DNA from: Pasteurellaceae bacterium
GTDB lineage: Bacteria; Pseudomonadota; Gammaproteobacteria; Enterobacterales; Pasteurellaceae
Assembly: GCA_900756875.1 (NCBI GenBank)
Contig: CAAELW010000103.1
Span: 1-12,349 of the forward strand
Length of the DNA: 12,349 bases
Direction of reading: 5' to 3'
The notes beneath the pieces were generated by a model, which was given only the letters and a program-made list of their open reading frames with translations, did not search any database and was not told where the DNA came from. The position numbers and the translations under genes were made by a program. Below are positions 1 through 7,557 of the stretch, piece after piece (the first letter of the stretch is position 1; each line of letters starts with the position of its first letter).

Positions 1-236
1 GCTGCACGGGTTTGGTTACCGCGGGTGTATTGCATAATCATATCTAACATCGGGTGTTCAACTTCCGCTAATACTAATTCGTAAAGATCATTCACATCTT
101 GACCATCTAATTGTGATAAGTAATTGCGTAAAGCTTGTTTTACTGAATCACGTAATGGTTTGTTTGTTACTTGTGATTGAGAGTTTAAAACTGAAACGGT
201 TAACGCTTCAGACGGACTACGTTGTTGTTCTAACAT
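1..236 (-). CDS. fis: Fis nucleoid-associated DNA-binding protein (3' end beyond window)
   Basis: This is the N-terminal 78 codons of Fis, the small homodimeric DNA-bending protein that activates rRNA and tRNA promoters and helps recombinases. The frame begins [20 protein letters not shown] and reads on through [31 protein letters not shown] and [17 protein letters not shown], which is the characteristic Fis core up to the start of the helix-turn-helix. The remaining roughly 20 residues, including the recognition helix, lie outside the window. The ATG overlaps the end of dusB in the sequence ATGTTAG, a 7-base overlap that suggests translational coupling. The dusB-fis pairing is the conserved arrangement in gamma-proteobacteria, where both genes share the promoter upstream of dusB. 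Nothing in the visible part is unusual. Confidence 0.96.
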   Translation of the reverse strand, partial: MLEQQRSPSEALTVSVLNSQSQVTNKPLRDSVKQALRNYLSQLDGQDVNDLYELVLAEVEHPMLDMIMQYTRGNQTRA

Positions 237-1210
237 TTTTCTTTATCCAAAATTGAATTTAAAAAATCTTCCAGCACAATTAACTGCTCTTTCGGTTCAT
301 TAATTGCGTTAAAAGTCTGTCTAAAAACGGAATCGGGTTGAATTCCCTGTAAATACCAAGCTACGTGCTTACGGGCTATTCGATAGCCTTTTTGCTCACC
401 ATAGAACTCATGAAGTTCCTGAATATGACGCAAAATATGACCGCACTTTTCACGCAAACTTGGCGTTTGAATTATCGAATCATGTTCCACTAAAGCCTCG
501 ACGGCTTGAAAAAGCCATGGATTACCTAGTGCGGCACGACCGATCATTATTGCATCGGCACCTGTATACTCAAGTACCTTTTTCGCTTTCGAGGCTGAAT
601 CAATATCACCATTCGCAATGACTGGAATTGAAATTGATTGTTTGACTGCTCGAATATTGTCGTATTCCGCTTCCCCTTCAAATAAGCATTCTTTCGTCCG
701 CCCGTGAATAGTTAAAGCCTGAATACCAGATTGTTCTGCAATTTTGCCGATTTGCACACAGTTTTGATTTGCTTTATTCCAACCTGTGCGAATTTTTAAC
801 GTCACAGGTACATCAACAGCATTCACGACTTCTTTTAAAATTTTTTCCACTAAATCGGGAAATTGAAGAAGTGCAGAGCCCGCCAGCTTTCGATTCACTT
901 TCTTTGCGGGACAGCCCATATTGATGTCGATAATTTCAGCGCCATAGGCTACATTAATTGCTGCAGCTTGGGCCATTTCTAAAGGATCAGAACCTGCGAT
1001 TTGCACCGCATTTAATCCTAACTCTTCACTATGTGCTAAACGAAGTTTCGATTTCTCTGTATGCCAAACTTGTGGATTAGTGGACATCATCTCTGAAAAC
1101 GTTAATCCCGCACCGTAATGGGCACATAAACGTCGAAAGGGTTGATCCGTGATACCTGCCATGGGTGCCAATAAAATACGATTTTTTAATTCGTAAGAAC
1201 CAATTCGCAT
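230..1210 (-). CDS. dusB: tRNA-dihydrouridine synthase B
   Basis: DusB is a flavin (FMN) enzyme that uses NADPH to reduce uridines in the D-loop of tRNA to dihydrouridine. The 326-residue protein is close to the family's usual length (about 321). It shows the N-terminal FMN-binding signature [12 protein letters not shown] (residues 15-26), the SEMMS segment, the QIAGSDP strand, and [20 protein letters not shown] with the expected catalytic cysteine at position 100. KIRTGW, IHGRT and the phosphate-binding ANGD and [11 protein letters not shown] segments follow, then a C-terminal helical tRNA-binding domain with [13 protein letters not shown]. The start [11 protein letters not shown] matches the usual DusB start. 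It is the first gene of the dusB-fis operon, separated from prmA by 147 bp that contain a likely promoter. The assignment to DusB rather than DusA or DusC rests on these motifs and on the linkage to fis. Confidence 0.97.
   Translation of the reverse strand: MRIGSYELKNRILLAPMAGITDQPFRRLCAHYGAGLTFSEMMSTNPQVWHTEKSKLRLAHSEELGLNAVQIAGSDPLEMAQAAAINVAYGAEIIDINMGCPAKKVNRKLAGSALLQFPDLVEKILKEVVNAVDVPVTLKIRTGWNKANQNCVQIGKIAEQSGIQALTIHGRTKECLFEGEAEYDNIRAVKQSISIPVIANGDIDSASKAKKVLEYTGADAIMIGRAALGNPWLFQAVEALVEHDSIIQTPSLREKCGHILRHIQELHEFYGEQKGYRIARKHVAWYLQGIQPDSVFRQTFNAINEPKEQLIVLEDFLNSILDKEKC
440..448 (-). repeat. DNA uptake signal sequence
   Basis: A perfect Hin-type core (ACCGCACTT on the plus strand) followed by an AT-rich stretch, inside dusB. 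This type marks DNA for preferential uptake in Haemophilus and close relatives. Confidence 0.9.
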
Positions 1211-1281
1211 TTTATGTTATCCCCAATTACAAGTCCTATCTCCAGCAAGTCAGGCCACAATAGCAACCGACAAGGGGTGCT

Positions 1282-1309
1282 ATATTACGCATTTTTCTTT
1301 TTTTTGCAA
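1282..1309 (-). promoter_or_regulatory. Probable sigma-70 promoter of dusB-fis
   Basis: On the minus strand TTGCAA (1309-1304) and TAATAT (1287-1282) are separated by 16 bases and lie about 70 bases upstream of the dusB start. The stretch just downstream of the -10 is G/C-rich (GCACCCC). A GC-rich discriminator is typical of promoters under stringent control, and this is known for dusB-fis in enteric bacteria; its role here is inferred. A-tracts lie between and upstream of the hexamers. The rest of the 147-bp gap between prmA and dusB shows no convincing GC-rich terminator for prmA. Confidence 0.5.
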
Positions 1310-1357
1310 AGTGAATTTTGTTCAAAAAATGCACTTTTTTTAATTGACAAAAAGAAA

Positions 1358-2245
1358 TTAAGCCGATTTTAATTTACCTGTAATACGGCACCATTCCTCT
1401 TTAACAGCCACAGGATCTAAATCAAACGATTGCGCATAAGCATTGCATACCGATTGCGCTTGTGTTTCTAAAATACCCGATAATCCAAGATCACCGCCAT
1501 CTTTCACTAACTGAGAAATAATCGGGTAAAGTTCTTTTAATGGACCTGCAAGAATATTCGCTACAACAACATCCGCTTTTAAATCTGCAGGTTTATCATC
1601 GGATAAGAAAAGTTGCAGACGGTCCGCTACACCATTTTGTTCTGCATTATTTCGACTGGCGAGAATTGCTTGTGGATCAATATCAATACCGATCGCATTT
1701 TTAGCCCCTAATTTAAGGGCCGCAATGGCAAGAATTCCAGAGCCACAGCCAAAATCGATAACGGTTTTGCCAGTTAAATCCAAACCATCTAACCACTCTA
1801 AACAAAGTGCAGTTGTTGGATGTGTACCAGTCCCAAAAGCTAAACCTGGATCAAGCATCACATTCACCGCGTTTTGATCCGGCACGTCACGCCAACTTGG
1901 GCAAATCCATAAACGTTTGCCAAATTGCATTGGATGGAAGTTATCCATCCATTCACGTTCCCAATCTTTATCCTCGATTTGCTCGATTTTGTAAGCGGTG
2001 TTTTCATCTAAATGATGGGCTTGTTTAAGCTGGCTCACAATTTCATTCATATCGGTTTCTGCATCAAACAATGCAATCACATCGGTATTTCCCCACAAAC
2101 GCGTTTCGCCTGGAAGTGGTTCAAAAATCGGTGTATCTTGGCTATCCATAAATGTGACCGAAACTGAGCCGATTTCTTCTAAAAAATCGCTAATTTTCTC
2201 AGCTTTTTCATTTGTACTATTTAAGCGAATTTGAATCCACGCCAT
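1358..2245 (-). CDS. prmA: Ribosomal protein L11 methyltransferase
   Basis: PrmA uses S-adenosylmethionine to trimethylate amino groups of ribosomal protein L11. The 295 residues match the family's normal length. The N-terminal L11-recognition domain (about residues 1-90, starting [16 protein letters not shown] and containing [12 protein letters not shown]) is followed by a linker with [13 protein letters not shown]. The methyltransferase core has [12 protein letters not shown] (134-145), the SAM-binding [20 protein letters not shown] (162-181), the acidic DID at the end of the second strand (188-190), and [10 protein letters not shown] (227-236), the catalytic NIxxxPL-type motif. The ATG has a purine-rich ribosome-binding site (AAAGGAAAAG) and lies 12 bases after the stop of the EamA transporter gene, so it is probably the last gene of the panF operon. 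In enteric bacteria prmA directly follows panF; here the transporter gene sits between them. Confidence 0.97.
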   Translation of the reverse strand: MAWIQIRLNSTNEKAEKISDFLEEIGSVSVTFMDSQDTPIFEPLPGETRLWGNTDVIALFDAETDMNEIVSQLKQAHHLDENTAYKIEQIEDKDWEREWMDNFHPMQFGKRLWICPSWRDVPDQNAVNVMLDPGLAFGTGTHPTTALCLEWLDGLDLTGKTVIDFGCGSGILAIAALKLGAKNAIGIDIDPQAILASRNNAEQNGVADRLQLFLSDDKPADLKADVVVANILAGPLKELYPIISQLVKDGGDLGLSGILETQAQSVCNAYAQSFDLDPVAVKEEWCRITGKLKSA

Positions 2246-2257
2246 CTTCTTTTCCTT

Positions 2258-3133
2258 TTAATTAATTTCTTTATGTAACCATCTGGGTAATAAACTTACG
2301 CCTAGGGCTGAAACCACAATAATGATAATCCCAAGCGCTGAAACAAGTGAAACCTCTTCGTTGAGTAATAATACTGCCAAAAAGACACCAAAAATCGGCT
2401 CAAGTGCGGTCAAAATTCCCGAGATTTTTGCATCCACCGAATTTAAGCCTTTATTCCACAACCAAAAGGCAAACCAACTACATACTACACCGAGATAAAT
2501 CAAACCGAAGAAACCAAGCCAGTTAAAATGGATATCCCAGTTTTCCGTCAGCAATAAAGTAAATGGCAGCATGGTGATGCTTGCTAACACAATCGAAATG
2601 GATGTATAGGCTTGTGCTGAAACCGTTGCCACCACTTTTTTCGTCCAACGCAAACAACAAGCAAACACAATACTTGCCGCCACTACTAAGGAGCAACCTA
2701 ATAAACTAATTTCACTTGAGCCTTCATTTCCTTGCCCACCTAAAATTAAAATGGCTACGCCTAAAAAGGCAAAAGCCCCACACAACCAATGATACCATTT
2801 CGCACGATCTTGAAAGAAAAAATGCCCAATGAAAATCACACATAATGGTTCTAATCCAATCATGGTCGTTGCACTCGCCGCGCTTGTATATTTTAAACCA
2901 ATGAATCCCAGCAAAAAGGTCGCGGTATAATTGAAAAAACCTAGCCACCAAAGCTGTTTTCGCATCGGTTTAGACACGCCTTTCCAACGACGAAAAAAGA
3001 GTGGCATCACAATAATCGCCGCCATTAATAAACGGGCTTGGATCATCAAAATGGTGTCCATCATTGTAAAGGTGTATTTAGCGGCAACAAAGGAACTACT
3101 CCAAATAAACAATGCTAGGATCTGGTAAATCAT
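2258..3133 (-). CDS. EamA/DMT-family inner-membrane transporter
   Basis: A 291-residue integral membrane protein of the drug/metabolite transporter superfamily, with about ten hydrophobic helices arranged as two EamA repeats. Each half ends with the typical repeat signature, seen as GLEPLCVIFIGHFFF and later ALEPIFGVFLAVLLLNEE. The substrate cannot be read from the sequence; relatives export amino acids or other small metabolites. I place the start at the internal ATG (MIYQILALFIW...), which puts the first helix at the N terminus as is normal. A longer frame reaching 3193 would add 20 polar residues that overlap the end of panF and is unlikely. An uptake signal occupies the leader directly before this ATG, and there is no strong Shine-Dalgarno sequence. 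A tiny ORF (MDRTL, 3147-3130) ends in an ATGA overlap with the start and might couple its translation to panF. The gene interrupts the panF-prmA pair of enteric genomes. Confidence 0.88.
   Translation of the reverse strand: MIYQILALFIWSSSFVAAKYTFTMMDTILMIQARLLMAAIIVMPLFFRRWKGVSKPMRKQLWWLGFFNYTATFLLGFIGLKYTSAASATTMIGLEPLCVIFIGHFFFQDRAKWYHWLCGAFAFLGVAILILGGQGNEGSSEISLLGCSLVVAASIVFACCLRWTKKVVATVSAQAYTSISIVLASITMLPFTLLLTENWDIHFNWLGFFGLIYLGVVCSWFAFWLWNKGLNSVDAKISGILTALEPIFGVFLAVLLLNEEVSLVSALGIIIIVVSALGVSLLPRWLHKEIN
2402..2410 (+). repeat. DNA uptake signal sequence
   Basis: A perfect AAGTGCGGT core inside the EamA transporter gene. Confidence 0.9.
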
Positions 3134-3134
3134 A

Positions 3135-3143
3135 AAGTGCGGT
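3135..3143 (+). repeat. DNA uptake signal sequence at the panF/transporter junction
   Basis: A perfect AAGTGCGGT core lying between the panF stop and the ATG of the EamA transporter, where a ribosome-binding site would normally sit. Confidence 0.9.
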
Positions 3144-3149
3144 CCATTT

Positions 3150-4574
3150 TTACTGTTTTTTTGCGCCGAATTGGTTACCCAAGATGAAAGCAATCAAGCC
3201 AAATACAAGTGCAGGTACAATGGCATTAAAACCAAATAGTTTGATACCAAATTGAGTCAGCAGCACATAACTGCTTAATCCCACCACCATTGAGCTTATT
3301 GCACCTGCTGCATTTGCTTTATCCCAATAAATGCCTAATACAATCACCCAAAGGAATGCCGCTTCTAATCCCCCGAAAGCAAATAGATTCAACCAAATAA
3401 TCATATCAGGTGGATTCAGTGCGGCAAGAATTAACAACGCCGATAAAATTAGTGTAATGACTGATGAAATACGGCTAATTCGTTTTTCATTCTTCGCGGC
3501 TTCAGGTTTGCTTGCAAGATATAAGTCTTTCACAAAAATTGAGGAGGATTGAATGAGTTGCGCATCAACTGTGGACATAATCGCCGACATCGGCGCGGCT
3601 AAGAAAATCCCTGCAACAATAGGAGGAAGCACTTCCAACATTAATGTTGGAATGACTTTATCTGACACCGTTAAATCTGGCACAACGGCTCGTCCTAAAG
3701 CGCCCGCCAAATGCATCCCTAACATAATGACTGAAAGGACAATCGTACCAATGAGCATGCCTCGATGTAAGGCTTTACTGTCTTTGAAAGCCATGCAACG
3801 CACGGCTGTATGCGGTAAACCAACCACACCGAAACAGACTAGGATCCAAAACGATGCCATAAATTGAAAATCAAGCATCTCATTTGGACCGTAAGGGCTT
3901 ACTAAGCTCGGATCAATTTTAGTTAATTTATTGACCGCACTTTCTACGCCACCGAGATGGTAAATAACGCCCACTAATAGCACGATTGTGCCAAAAATCA
4001 TTACCGTACCTTGAATCGTATCGGTTAACACGACTGCTCGGAAACCACCAATAAACGTATAAATACCAACCGTTAAGGCAAAAATAAGTAAGGCATGAGT
4101 ATAAGGAATCCCTATCGTAGTTTCGAGCAATCTCGCCCCACCAATAAATTGCACAACCATAGCAGCAAAGAAGGCAAGCAACAATGCTAGACTGGAAGTC
4201 CAAACGAGATATTTATTTTTATAACGATAGAAAAATAAATCATTGATAGTAAGCGCATTGGTCTCGCGAGAAAGTAATGCAAACTTTTTGCCCAATGCAC
4301 CTAAGGCTAACCACACAGCCGGCACTTGGATCATGGCGAGTAATACCCAACCTAGCCCATATTTATAGGCAGCCCCTGGTCCACCAACAAAAGAACTGGC
4401 ACTGGCATAAGTGGAAGCCGTTGTCATCGCAAGGACAAAGCCCGTCATGGAGCGATTTCCTACATAATATTCCGTAAGGAAATCACCTTTACTACGTTTT
4501 ACATAAGCAAATAATGCCGCGCCAAAGATGAAGACTAAATAGATAGCTAATGGGAGAATAATACCTAAATTCAT
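3150..4574 (-). CDS. panF: Sodium/pantothenate symporter
   Basis: PanF imports pantothenate (vitamin B5, the coenzyme A precursor) with sodium across the inner membrane. The 474-residue protein belongs to the solute:sodium symporter family, with about 13 hydrophobic helices. Visible family features are the N-terminal YYVGNRSMTGFVLAMTTASTYASASSF region (about 36-62), the signature GIYTFIGGFRAVVLTDTIQG (170-189), and the helix MSTVDAQLIQSSS (333-345), which carries the Ser/Thr residues expected at the sodium site. A good Shine-Dalgarno sequence (AAAGGAG) precedes the ATG. That ATG overlaps the ancestral yhdT stop by one base (TAATG), the usual coupled yhdT-panF arrangement. Because yhdT carries a premature stop here, coupling to panF may be weakened. 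With accC now closed by a terminator, panF is probably transcribed from the slam side or from a promoter I cannot identify. Confidence 0.95.
   Translation of the reverse strand: MNLGIILPLAIYLVFIFGAALFAYVKRSKGDFLTEYYVGNRSMTGFVLAMTTASTYASASSFVGGPGAAYKYGLGWVLLAMIQVPAVWLALGALGKKFALLSRETNALTINDLFFYRYKNKYLVWTSSLALLLAFFAAMVVQFIGGARLLETTIGIPYTHALLIFALTVGIYTFIGGFRAVVLTDTIQGTVMIFGTIVLLVGVIYHLGGVESAVNKLTKIDPSLVSPYGPNEMLDFQFMASFWILVCFGVVGLPHTAVRCMAFKDSKALHRGMLIGTIVLSVIMLGMHLAGALGRAVVPDLTVSDKVIPTLMLEVLPPIVAGIFLAAPMSAIMSTVDAQLIQSSSIFVKDLYLASKPEAAKNEKRISRISSVITLILSALLILAALNPPDMIIWLNLFAFGGLEAAFLWVIVLGIYWDKANAAGAISSMVVGLSSYVLLTQFGIKLFGFNAIVPALVFGLIAFILGNQFGAKKQ
3934..3942 (-). repeat. DNA uptake signal sequence
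   Basis: A perfect ACCGCACTT core (complement of AAGTGCGGT) within panF. Confidence 0.9.
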
Positions 4575-4828
4575 TATTTATTCTCCTTTGACTCAACATC
4601 TAGCGGGATATCTAAAAAGACAATTTTGACAATCCAATACCCAATGACTACAAACAAAATAGGTAAATAAATGCAGGATAATTAAAACCACAACGGAAAA
4701 CCTATCGGTCCAGACGAGTCTTTGGGTAAATAAGCACAAACACACCATCCAATCACATAAAGAATGGCTAACCCTAATGCCCAGCGCGCCTCCTTGGCTG
4801 CTTGTTTATACCGCTGTGATAAATCCAT
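4574..4828 (-). pseudogene. yhdT: yhdT (DUF997), interrupted by an in-frame stop codon
   Basis: YhdT is a small two-helix inner-membrane protein of unknown function that precedes panF in enteric bacteria and Pasteurellaceae. The frame starts MDLSQRYKQAAKEARWALG, has a first membrane helix, and reaches GPIGFPLWF before TAA at codon 49 (4684-4682). The same frame then continues uninterrupted as LSCIYLPILFVVIGYWIVK (second helix), IVFLDIPLDVESKENK and a proper stop at 4574, for 84 codons in total. E. coli YhdT, as I recall it, reads WFEMAC at this junction, so the TAA most simply replaces a GAA glutamate codon by one base change. The ATG has a GGGAG ribosome-binding site and lies 12 bases after slam. 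The rest of the frame is intact, so the lesion is recent, a sequencing error, or tolerated as two fragments. Confidence 0.85.
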
Positions 4829-4840
4829 TATGAACTCCCA

Positions 4841-6289
4841 TTAGAATGTTTTACCCATTTCAAGGAAAATACGATTTTTATCGTAGCTATAAAATGGGTG
4901 ATTACTTGAAACTCGCTGATAAGACCACGTAATTTTAGGCGTGATTCCCCAGAAGTAAAGATCTCGATGCCATAATGTTACAGCCGATTGGTATTCATTA
5001 TTTTTTTGACGAATATTAAATAAATCCGCACCTTTATAAGTTCTACGTGCATACGCAAGAGAAATTCGGGTTGAAATACCCCATCCCCATTCTTGTCCCC
5101 AACCTAAACGGAGGTTTTTACGTTGATAAGCATTGTCTTCATCTCGTGTATTTTCACGATTATAATCAGCGCCTACGAACCAGAATTGACCACTCTTAGG
5201 GAAATAAGATAACGTATTCGACCAAAGATAGTTATTGCCATTCAAATGTTTACGAGCGTTATAACGCTGTTCACCATATTCAAGTGCGGTTGAAATTTGC
5301 CACTTTTCATTCAGCCAATAGGTTAAATCTAAACGAGCACCGGAATTTTTCGAATACTGCTTCATTGAATCGCTCCCCGATGAACCGCCTGCATACCATC
5401 GTCTTTCGGTAAATGGCATCAATGAAATCTCAAAACGCGCCGTTTGATAACCTAATCCCGCACCGACTCTACCATTAAATTCATTATATTTTTTATTATC
5501 CCAGTAATATTTCCCACTCCCCTCGATAGAAAATTTAGTGAAATAATTATGGGGTAATGACCATTTTTTCTCGGCTTCTGCAAAATAAGAAAAACCTGTT
5601 GCACTTTCACGCTCCCAGGCATTCCAATTTCCAATGCGAGTGCCTGCTTTTGGTGCATTGTTAATATTACTTTCGTTTAAGAAGCTCAAACCACCTTGAA
5701 ACTTCCACTGATCTCTGCGATTAAGTGCCGAAAGATATTGGTCGATCATGACGATAGACTCGGGTGAAACTTGTTCAGCTCTCAGTTTTTGGAATTGATC
5801 TTTAGCCGCCTCATTATCATTGTTTAAAAAGAGTGCTTGTGCTAACTGATAACGTAACGGCAGGATGGTCGAATCTTGAGAAAATAGAGTACGATAACGA
5901 GTTACCGCTTCCGAAAAACGCCCCTCTTCGCGAGCATTTATCGCCGTTGCCCACTCAAGTAAAAATGGATCTTGTTTAGGCAAATTTTGATACAACGGCA
6001 ATAATAGTTGAACGGCTTCACCGTTATTTTGCAACACTGCAGGAATCAATCCACGTACGATCAAATCAGGATGTTTTGCCAATTCTTCTTTCGTCATAGA
6101 AAGTGTATGTTTATCGTCACGTTTTTCTGAAATTTGTGGCTTTTGAGTAGATAAATCCGGTTTTGCAAGCTGAAGCTGATCATCAAACCGTTCATCCCGA
6201 GGTTGAGGAGACTTCTCTACTGCAAAAGAGAATGAACTAAGCAATAATGAAGAGCTTAAAAATAAAACAAGTTTAGATTGTGAAGTCAT
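4841..6289 (-). CDS. Slam-family outer-membrane translocon for surface lipoproteins (DUF560)
   Basis: Slam (surface lipoprotein assembly modifier) proteins move lipoproteins such as TbpB and factor-H-binding protein to the cell surface. The 482 residues show an N-terminal signal peptide (hydrophobic residues 7-23, likely cleavage near SFA at 21-23) and a charged linker. A helical TPR-like periplasmic domain covers about residues 85-190 (EAVTRYRTLF, LPLRYQLAQALFLNNDNEAA). From about 195 there is a long beta-barrel rich in aromatic, alternating strands, ending in a C-terminal phenylalanine (EMGKTF) as outer-membrane barrels do. GGLSFLNESNINNAP (199-213), at the start of the barrel, resembles the conserved Slam N-I-N-N-A-P segment. 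The ATG has an AGGAAT ribosome-binding site. It lies just downstream of two lipoprotein genes with Slam-cargo features, which supports the assignment. A hairpin separates it from the nearer lipoprotein. I cannot assign Slam1 or Slam2 type. Confidence 0.9.
   Translation of the reverse strand: MTSQSKLVLFLSSSLLLSSFSFAVEKSPQPRDERFDDQLQLAKPDLSTQKPQISEKRDDKHTLSMTKEELAKHPDLIVRGLIPAVLQNNGEAVQLLLPLYQNLPKQDPFLLEWATAINAREEGRFSEAVTRYRTLFSQDSTILPLRYQLAQALFLNNDNEAAKDQFQKLRAEQVSPESIVMIDQYLSALNRRDQWKFQGGLSFLNESNINNAPKAGTRIGNWNAWERESATGFSYFAEAEKKWSLPHNYFTKFSIEGSGKYYWDNKKYNEFNGRVGAGLGYQTARFEISLMPFTERRWYAGGSSGSDSMKQYSKNSGARLDLTYWLNEKWQISTALEYGEQRYNARKHLNGNNYLWSNTLSYFPKSGQFWFVGADYNRENTRDEDNAYQRKNLRLGWGQEWGWGISTRISLAYARRTYKGADLFNIRQKNNEYQSAVTLWHRDLYFWGITPKITWSYQRVSSNHPFYSYDKNRIFLEMGKTF
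5282..5290 (+). repeat. DNA uptake signal sequence
   Basis: A perfect AAGTGCGGT core within the barrel-encoding part of slam, the only one in the accessory cassette. Confidence 0.9.
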
Positions 6290-6302
6290 TTTTTATTCCT
6301 AT

Positions 6303-6335
6303 AAAGAAAAATAAAGCAAGCCAAGAGCTTGCTTT
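6303..6335 (-). terminator. Intrinsic terminator/attenuator between lipoprotein and slam
   Basis: On the minus strand AAAGCAAGC and GCTTGCTTT form a perfect 9-bp stem around a 5-base loop, followed by ATTTTTCTTT. It begins 18 bases after the stop of the repeat-containing lipoprotein and ends just ahead of the slam ribosome-binding site. No separate slam promoter is evident in the 64-bp gap, so partial read-through probably gives more lipoprotein than translocon. The stem is only moderately GC-rich, so termination is unlikely to be complete. Confidence 0.7.
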
Positions 6336-6353
6336 AAAATTTACAAAAAATTT

Positions 6354-7418
6354 CTAATTTTTTCTAGCACCAAAAACACCAAATTTATCATTTCCTTGAT
6401 AAGTTCCAGCTACTTCGTCTGCATCTTTTCCATAGAAGCCACCTTCAACCTGAACACCTTGGTTATTTGTTCCACTAAATTGATTGCCTTGAATTTTAGC
6501 AGATAAAGAAACATCATCGAAATGTAGATGAGGAGGAAGAGCTCCCCCAGCAATACCATTTAATACAAGCTCATCTTTAAAGCCTGTTTTTGCTAAAGAA
6601 ATTGTTCCATTTAATGTTTTATCTGCGAAATTAGCCATTAGTTTTACGAATGATAAATTAGAATCTAAGCCATCAGCCCGCTTCTCTACATGCATACCAT
6701 TTCCAATATAATTTGCAGTACCTGATTGCGGCATTTCTGTTGTTGGATTTACACCAAATGCAACATAATAATCAGAACCTAAAGTAGGCTCCGTAAATTT
6801 TCCCCAACGAATATGTTTATAGTTTTTACCACTAATAGAACGTAATTCAGGAAGATCCGCCTGTAGTATTTCTTCCTCATTAGTTCCAATGACTGGACGT
6901 TCGTAATACCCTGATGGAATAATTTCAATTTCTTGACCTTCAACATTAACGAGATTCACGTTATTGTCATCATGTATTTGTCTTTCAATGACCGTCACTG
7001 TTTTATCTTCTTTATTAACCTCAAACCCCACTCGTTTAAGCACGATTTGTTCAGATGGTTTTGGTTGCTCAACTGGTTTAAGTTGTTCAACTGGTTTTAC
7101 TGGCTCAGCTGGTTTTACTGGCTCAGCTGGTTTTACTGGCTCAGCTGGTTTTACTGGCTCAGTTGGTTTTACTGGCTCAGTTGGTTTTACTGGCTCAGTT
7201 GGTTTTATTGACTCAGTTGGTTTTACTGACTCAGTTGGTTTTACTGACTCAGTTGGTTTTACTGGCTCAGTTGGTTTTACTGACTCAGTTGGTTTTACTG
7301 GCTCAGTTGGTTTTGCTTGGTTTACTGGTTGAGTATTGCTACCACCACTACTTCCACAGGCGGCTAACGTTACAGTTGCAAGAATTGTTAAACTTAATTT
7401 AGAGAGATTAAATTTCAT
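6354..7418 (-). CDS. Probable Slam-dependent surface lipoprotein with hexapeptide-repeat stalk
   Basis: A 354-residue predicted lipoprotein. The signal peptide ends in TLAAC with the acylated cysteine at 21, followed by GSSGGS. Residues 36-125 are fifteen tandem hexapeptides of the type KPTEPV (variants KPTESV, KPAEPV, KPVEQ), probably an extended Pro-rich stalk. The C-terminal domain (about 130-354) resembles the TbpB/factor-H-binding-protein barrel: MPQSGTANYIGNG (229-241), KTLNGTISLA (267-276), GGFYGKDADEVAGTY (326-340) and the C-terminal FGVFGARKN. The same landmarks occur in the lipoprotein at 7671-8489, its paralogue. Adjacency to slam suggests surface display; the ligand is unknown. 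A short PPHLHFDD segment (295-302) puts two histidines in the barrel domain. The ATG has a good site (AAGGA) and a perfect TATAAT lies 30 bases upstream. Spacer length is likely to vary between strains. Confidence 0.88.
   Translation of the reverse strand: MKFNLSKLSLTILATVTLAACGSSGGSNTQPVNQAKPTEPVKPTESVKPTEPVKPTESVKPTESVKPTESIKPTEPVKPTEPVKPTEPVKPAEPVKPAEPVKPAEPVKPVEQLKPVEQPKPSEQIVLKRVGFEVNKEDKTVTVIERQIHDDNNVNLVNVEGQEIEIIPSGYYERPVIGTNEEEILQADLPELRSISGKNYKHIRWGKFTEPTLGSDYYVAFGVNPTTEMPQSGTANYIGNGMHVEKRADGLDSNLSFVKLMANFADKTLNGTISLAKTGFKDELVLNGIAGGALPPHLHFDDVSLSAKIQGNQFSGTNNQGVQVEGGFYGKDADEVAGTYQGNDKFGVFGARKN
7044..7313 (-). repeat. 18-bp tandem repeat, 15 units, in frame within a lipoprotein gene
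   Basis: Fifteen contiguous 18-bp units (plus-strand form GGTTTTACTGGCTCAGTT), each encoding one KPTEPV-like hexapeptide. Units at the signal-peptide end are nearly identical, differing mainly at one position (Pro/Ser codon). Towards the C-terminal domain they change in blocks to KPAEPV (three) and then to degenerate KPVEQL, KPVEQP and KPSEQI. This gradient suggests that expansion and homogenisation act at the membrane-proximal end. The unit is a multiple of three, so copy-number change alters stalk length and not the frame. Confidence 0.95.
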
Positions 7419-7447
7419 TATTTTTCCTTAGTAAAAAATAAGCGCAG

Positions 7448-7478
7448 ATTATAAAAGGGATTTAAAATACATTTTCAA
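7448..7478 (-). promoter_or_regulatory. Probable promoter of the repeat-containing lipoprotein
   Basis: On the minus strand a perfect TATAAT (7453-7448) lies 30 bases before the ATG, with TTGAAA (7478-7473) upstream at a long spacing of 19 bases. This would give a short leader of about 20 bases. The perfect -10 is the stronger half of the evidence; the long spacing makes the -35 call uncertain. Confidence 0.5.
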
Positions 7479-7518
7479 ATAAAATTTATAATTCATTGCC
7501 ATAAAATTAATGATGAAT

Positions 7519-7556
7519 AATGAAACGGCCAACCTAATTGCGTTAGCCGTTTCATT
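7519..7556. terminator. Hairpin between the two lipoprotein genes
   Basis: AATGAAACGGC and GCCGTTTCATT form an 11-bp perfect stem, extended inward by four more pairs (one G-T) around an 8-base loop. It starts only two bases after the decayed accC stop, the position a terminator would hold. The T-runs are weak on both strands (TTTTAAT on the plus side, ATTATTCATC on the minus side). Its main role may be to separate transcripts of the two lipoproteins. Confidence 0.6.
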
Positions 7557-7557
7557 T

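Noticed and set aside
1320..1357. AT-only hairpin after prmA as terminator.
   Set aside because: Pairing is mainly A-run against T-run with mismatches, so it is not distinguishable from base composition.
3134..3193. Longer N terminus for the EamA transporter.
   Set aside because: It overlaps panF, is polar, lacks a ribosome-binding site and precedes the normal first membrane helix.
7044..7313. CRISPR-like array.
   Set aside because: The units are contiguous with no unique spacers and are in frame with a lipoprotein gene.
6933..7402. Three overlapping plus-strand open frames rich in Trp/Phe/Leu or Gly/Ser repeats opposite the lipoprotein repeat.
   Set aside because: The 18-bp repeat has no stop codon in several frames, so long open frames on both strands are an automatic by-product. 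The minus-strand frame has signal peptide, lipobox, ribosome-binding site and a homologous domain.
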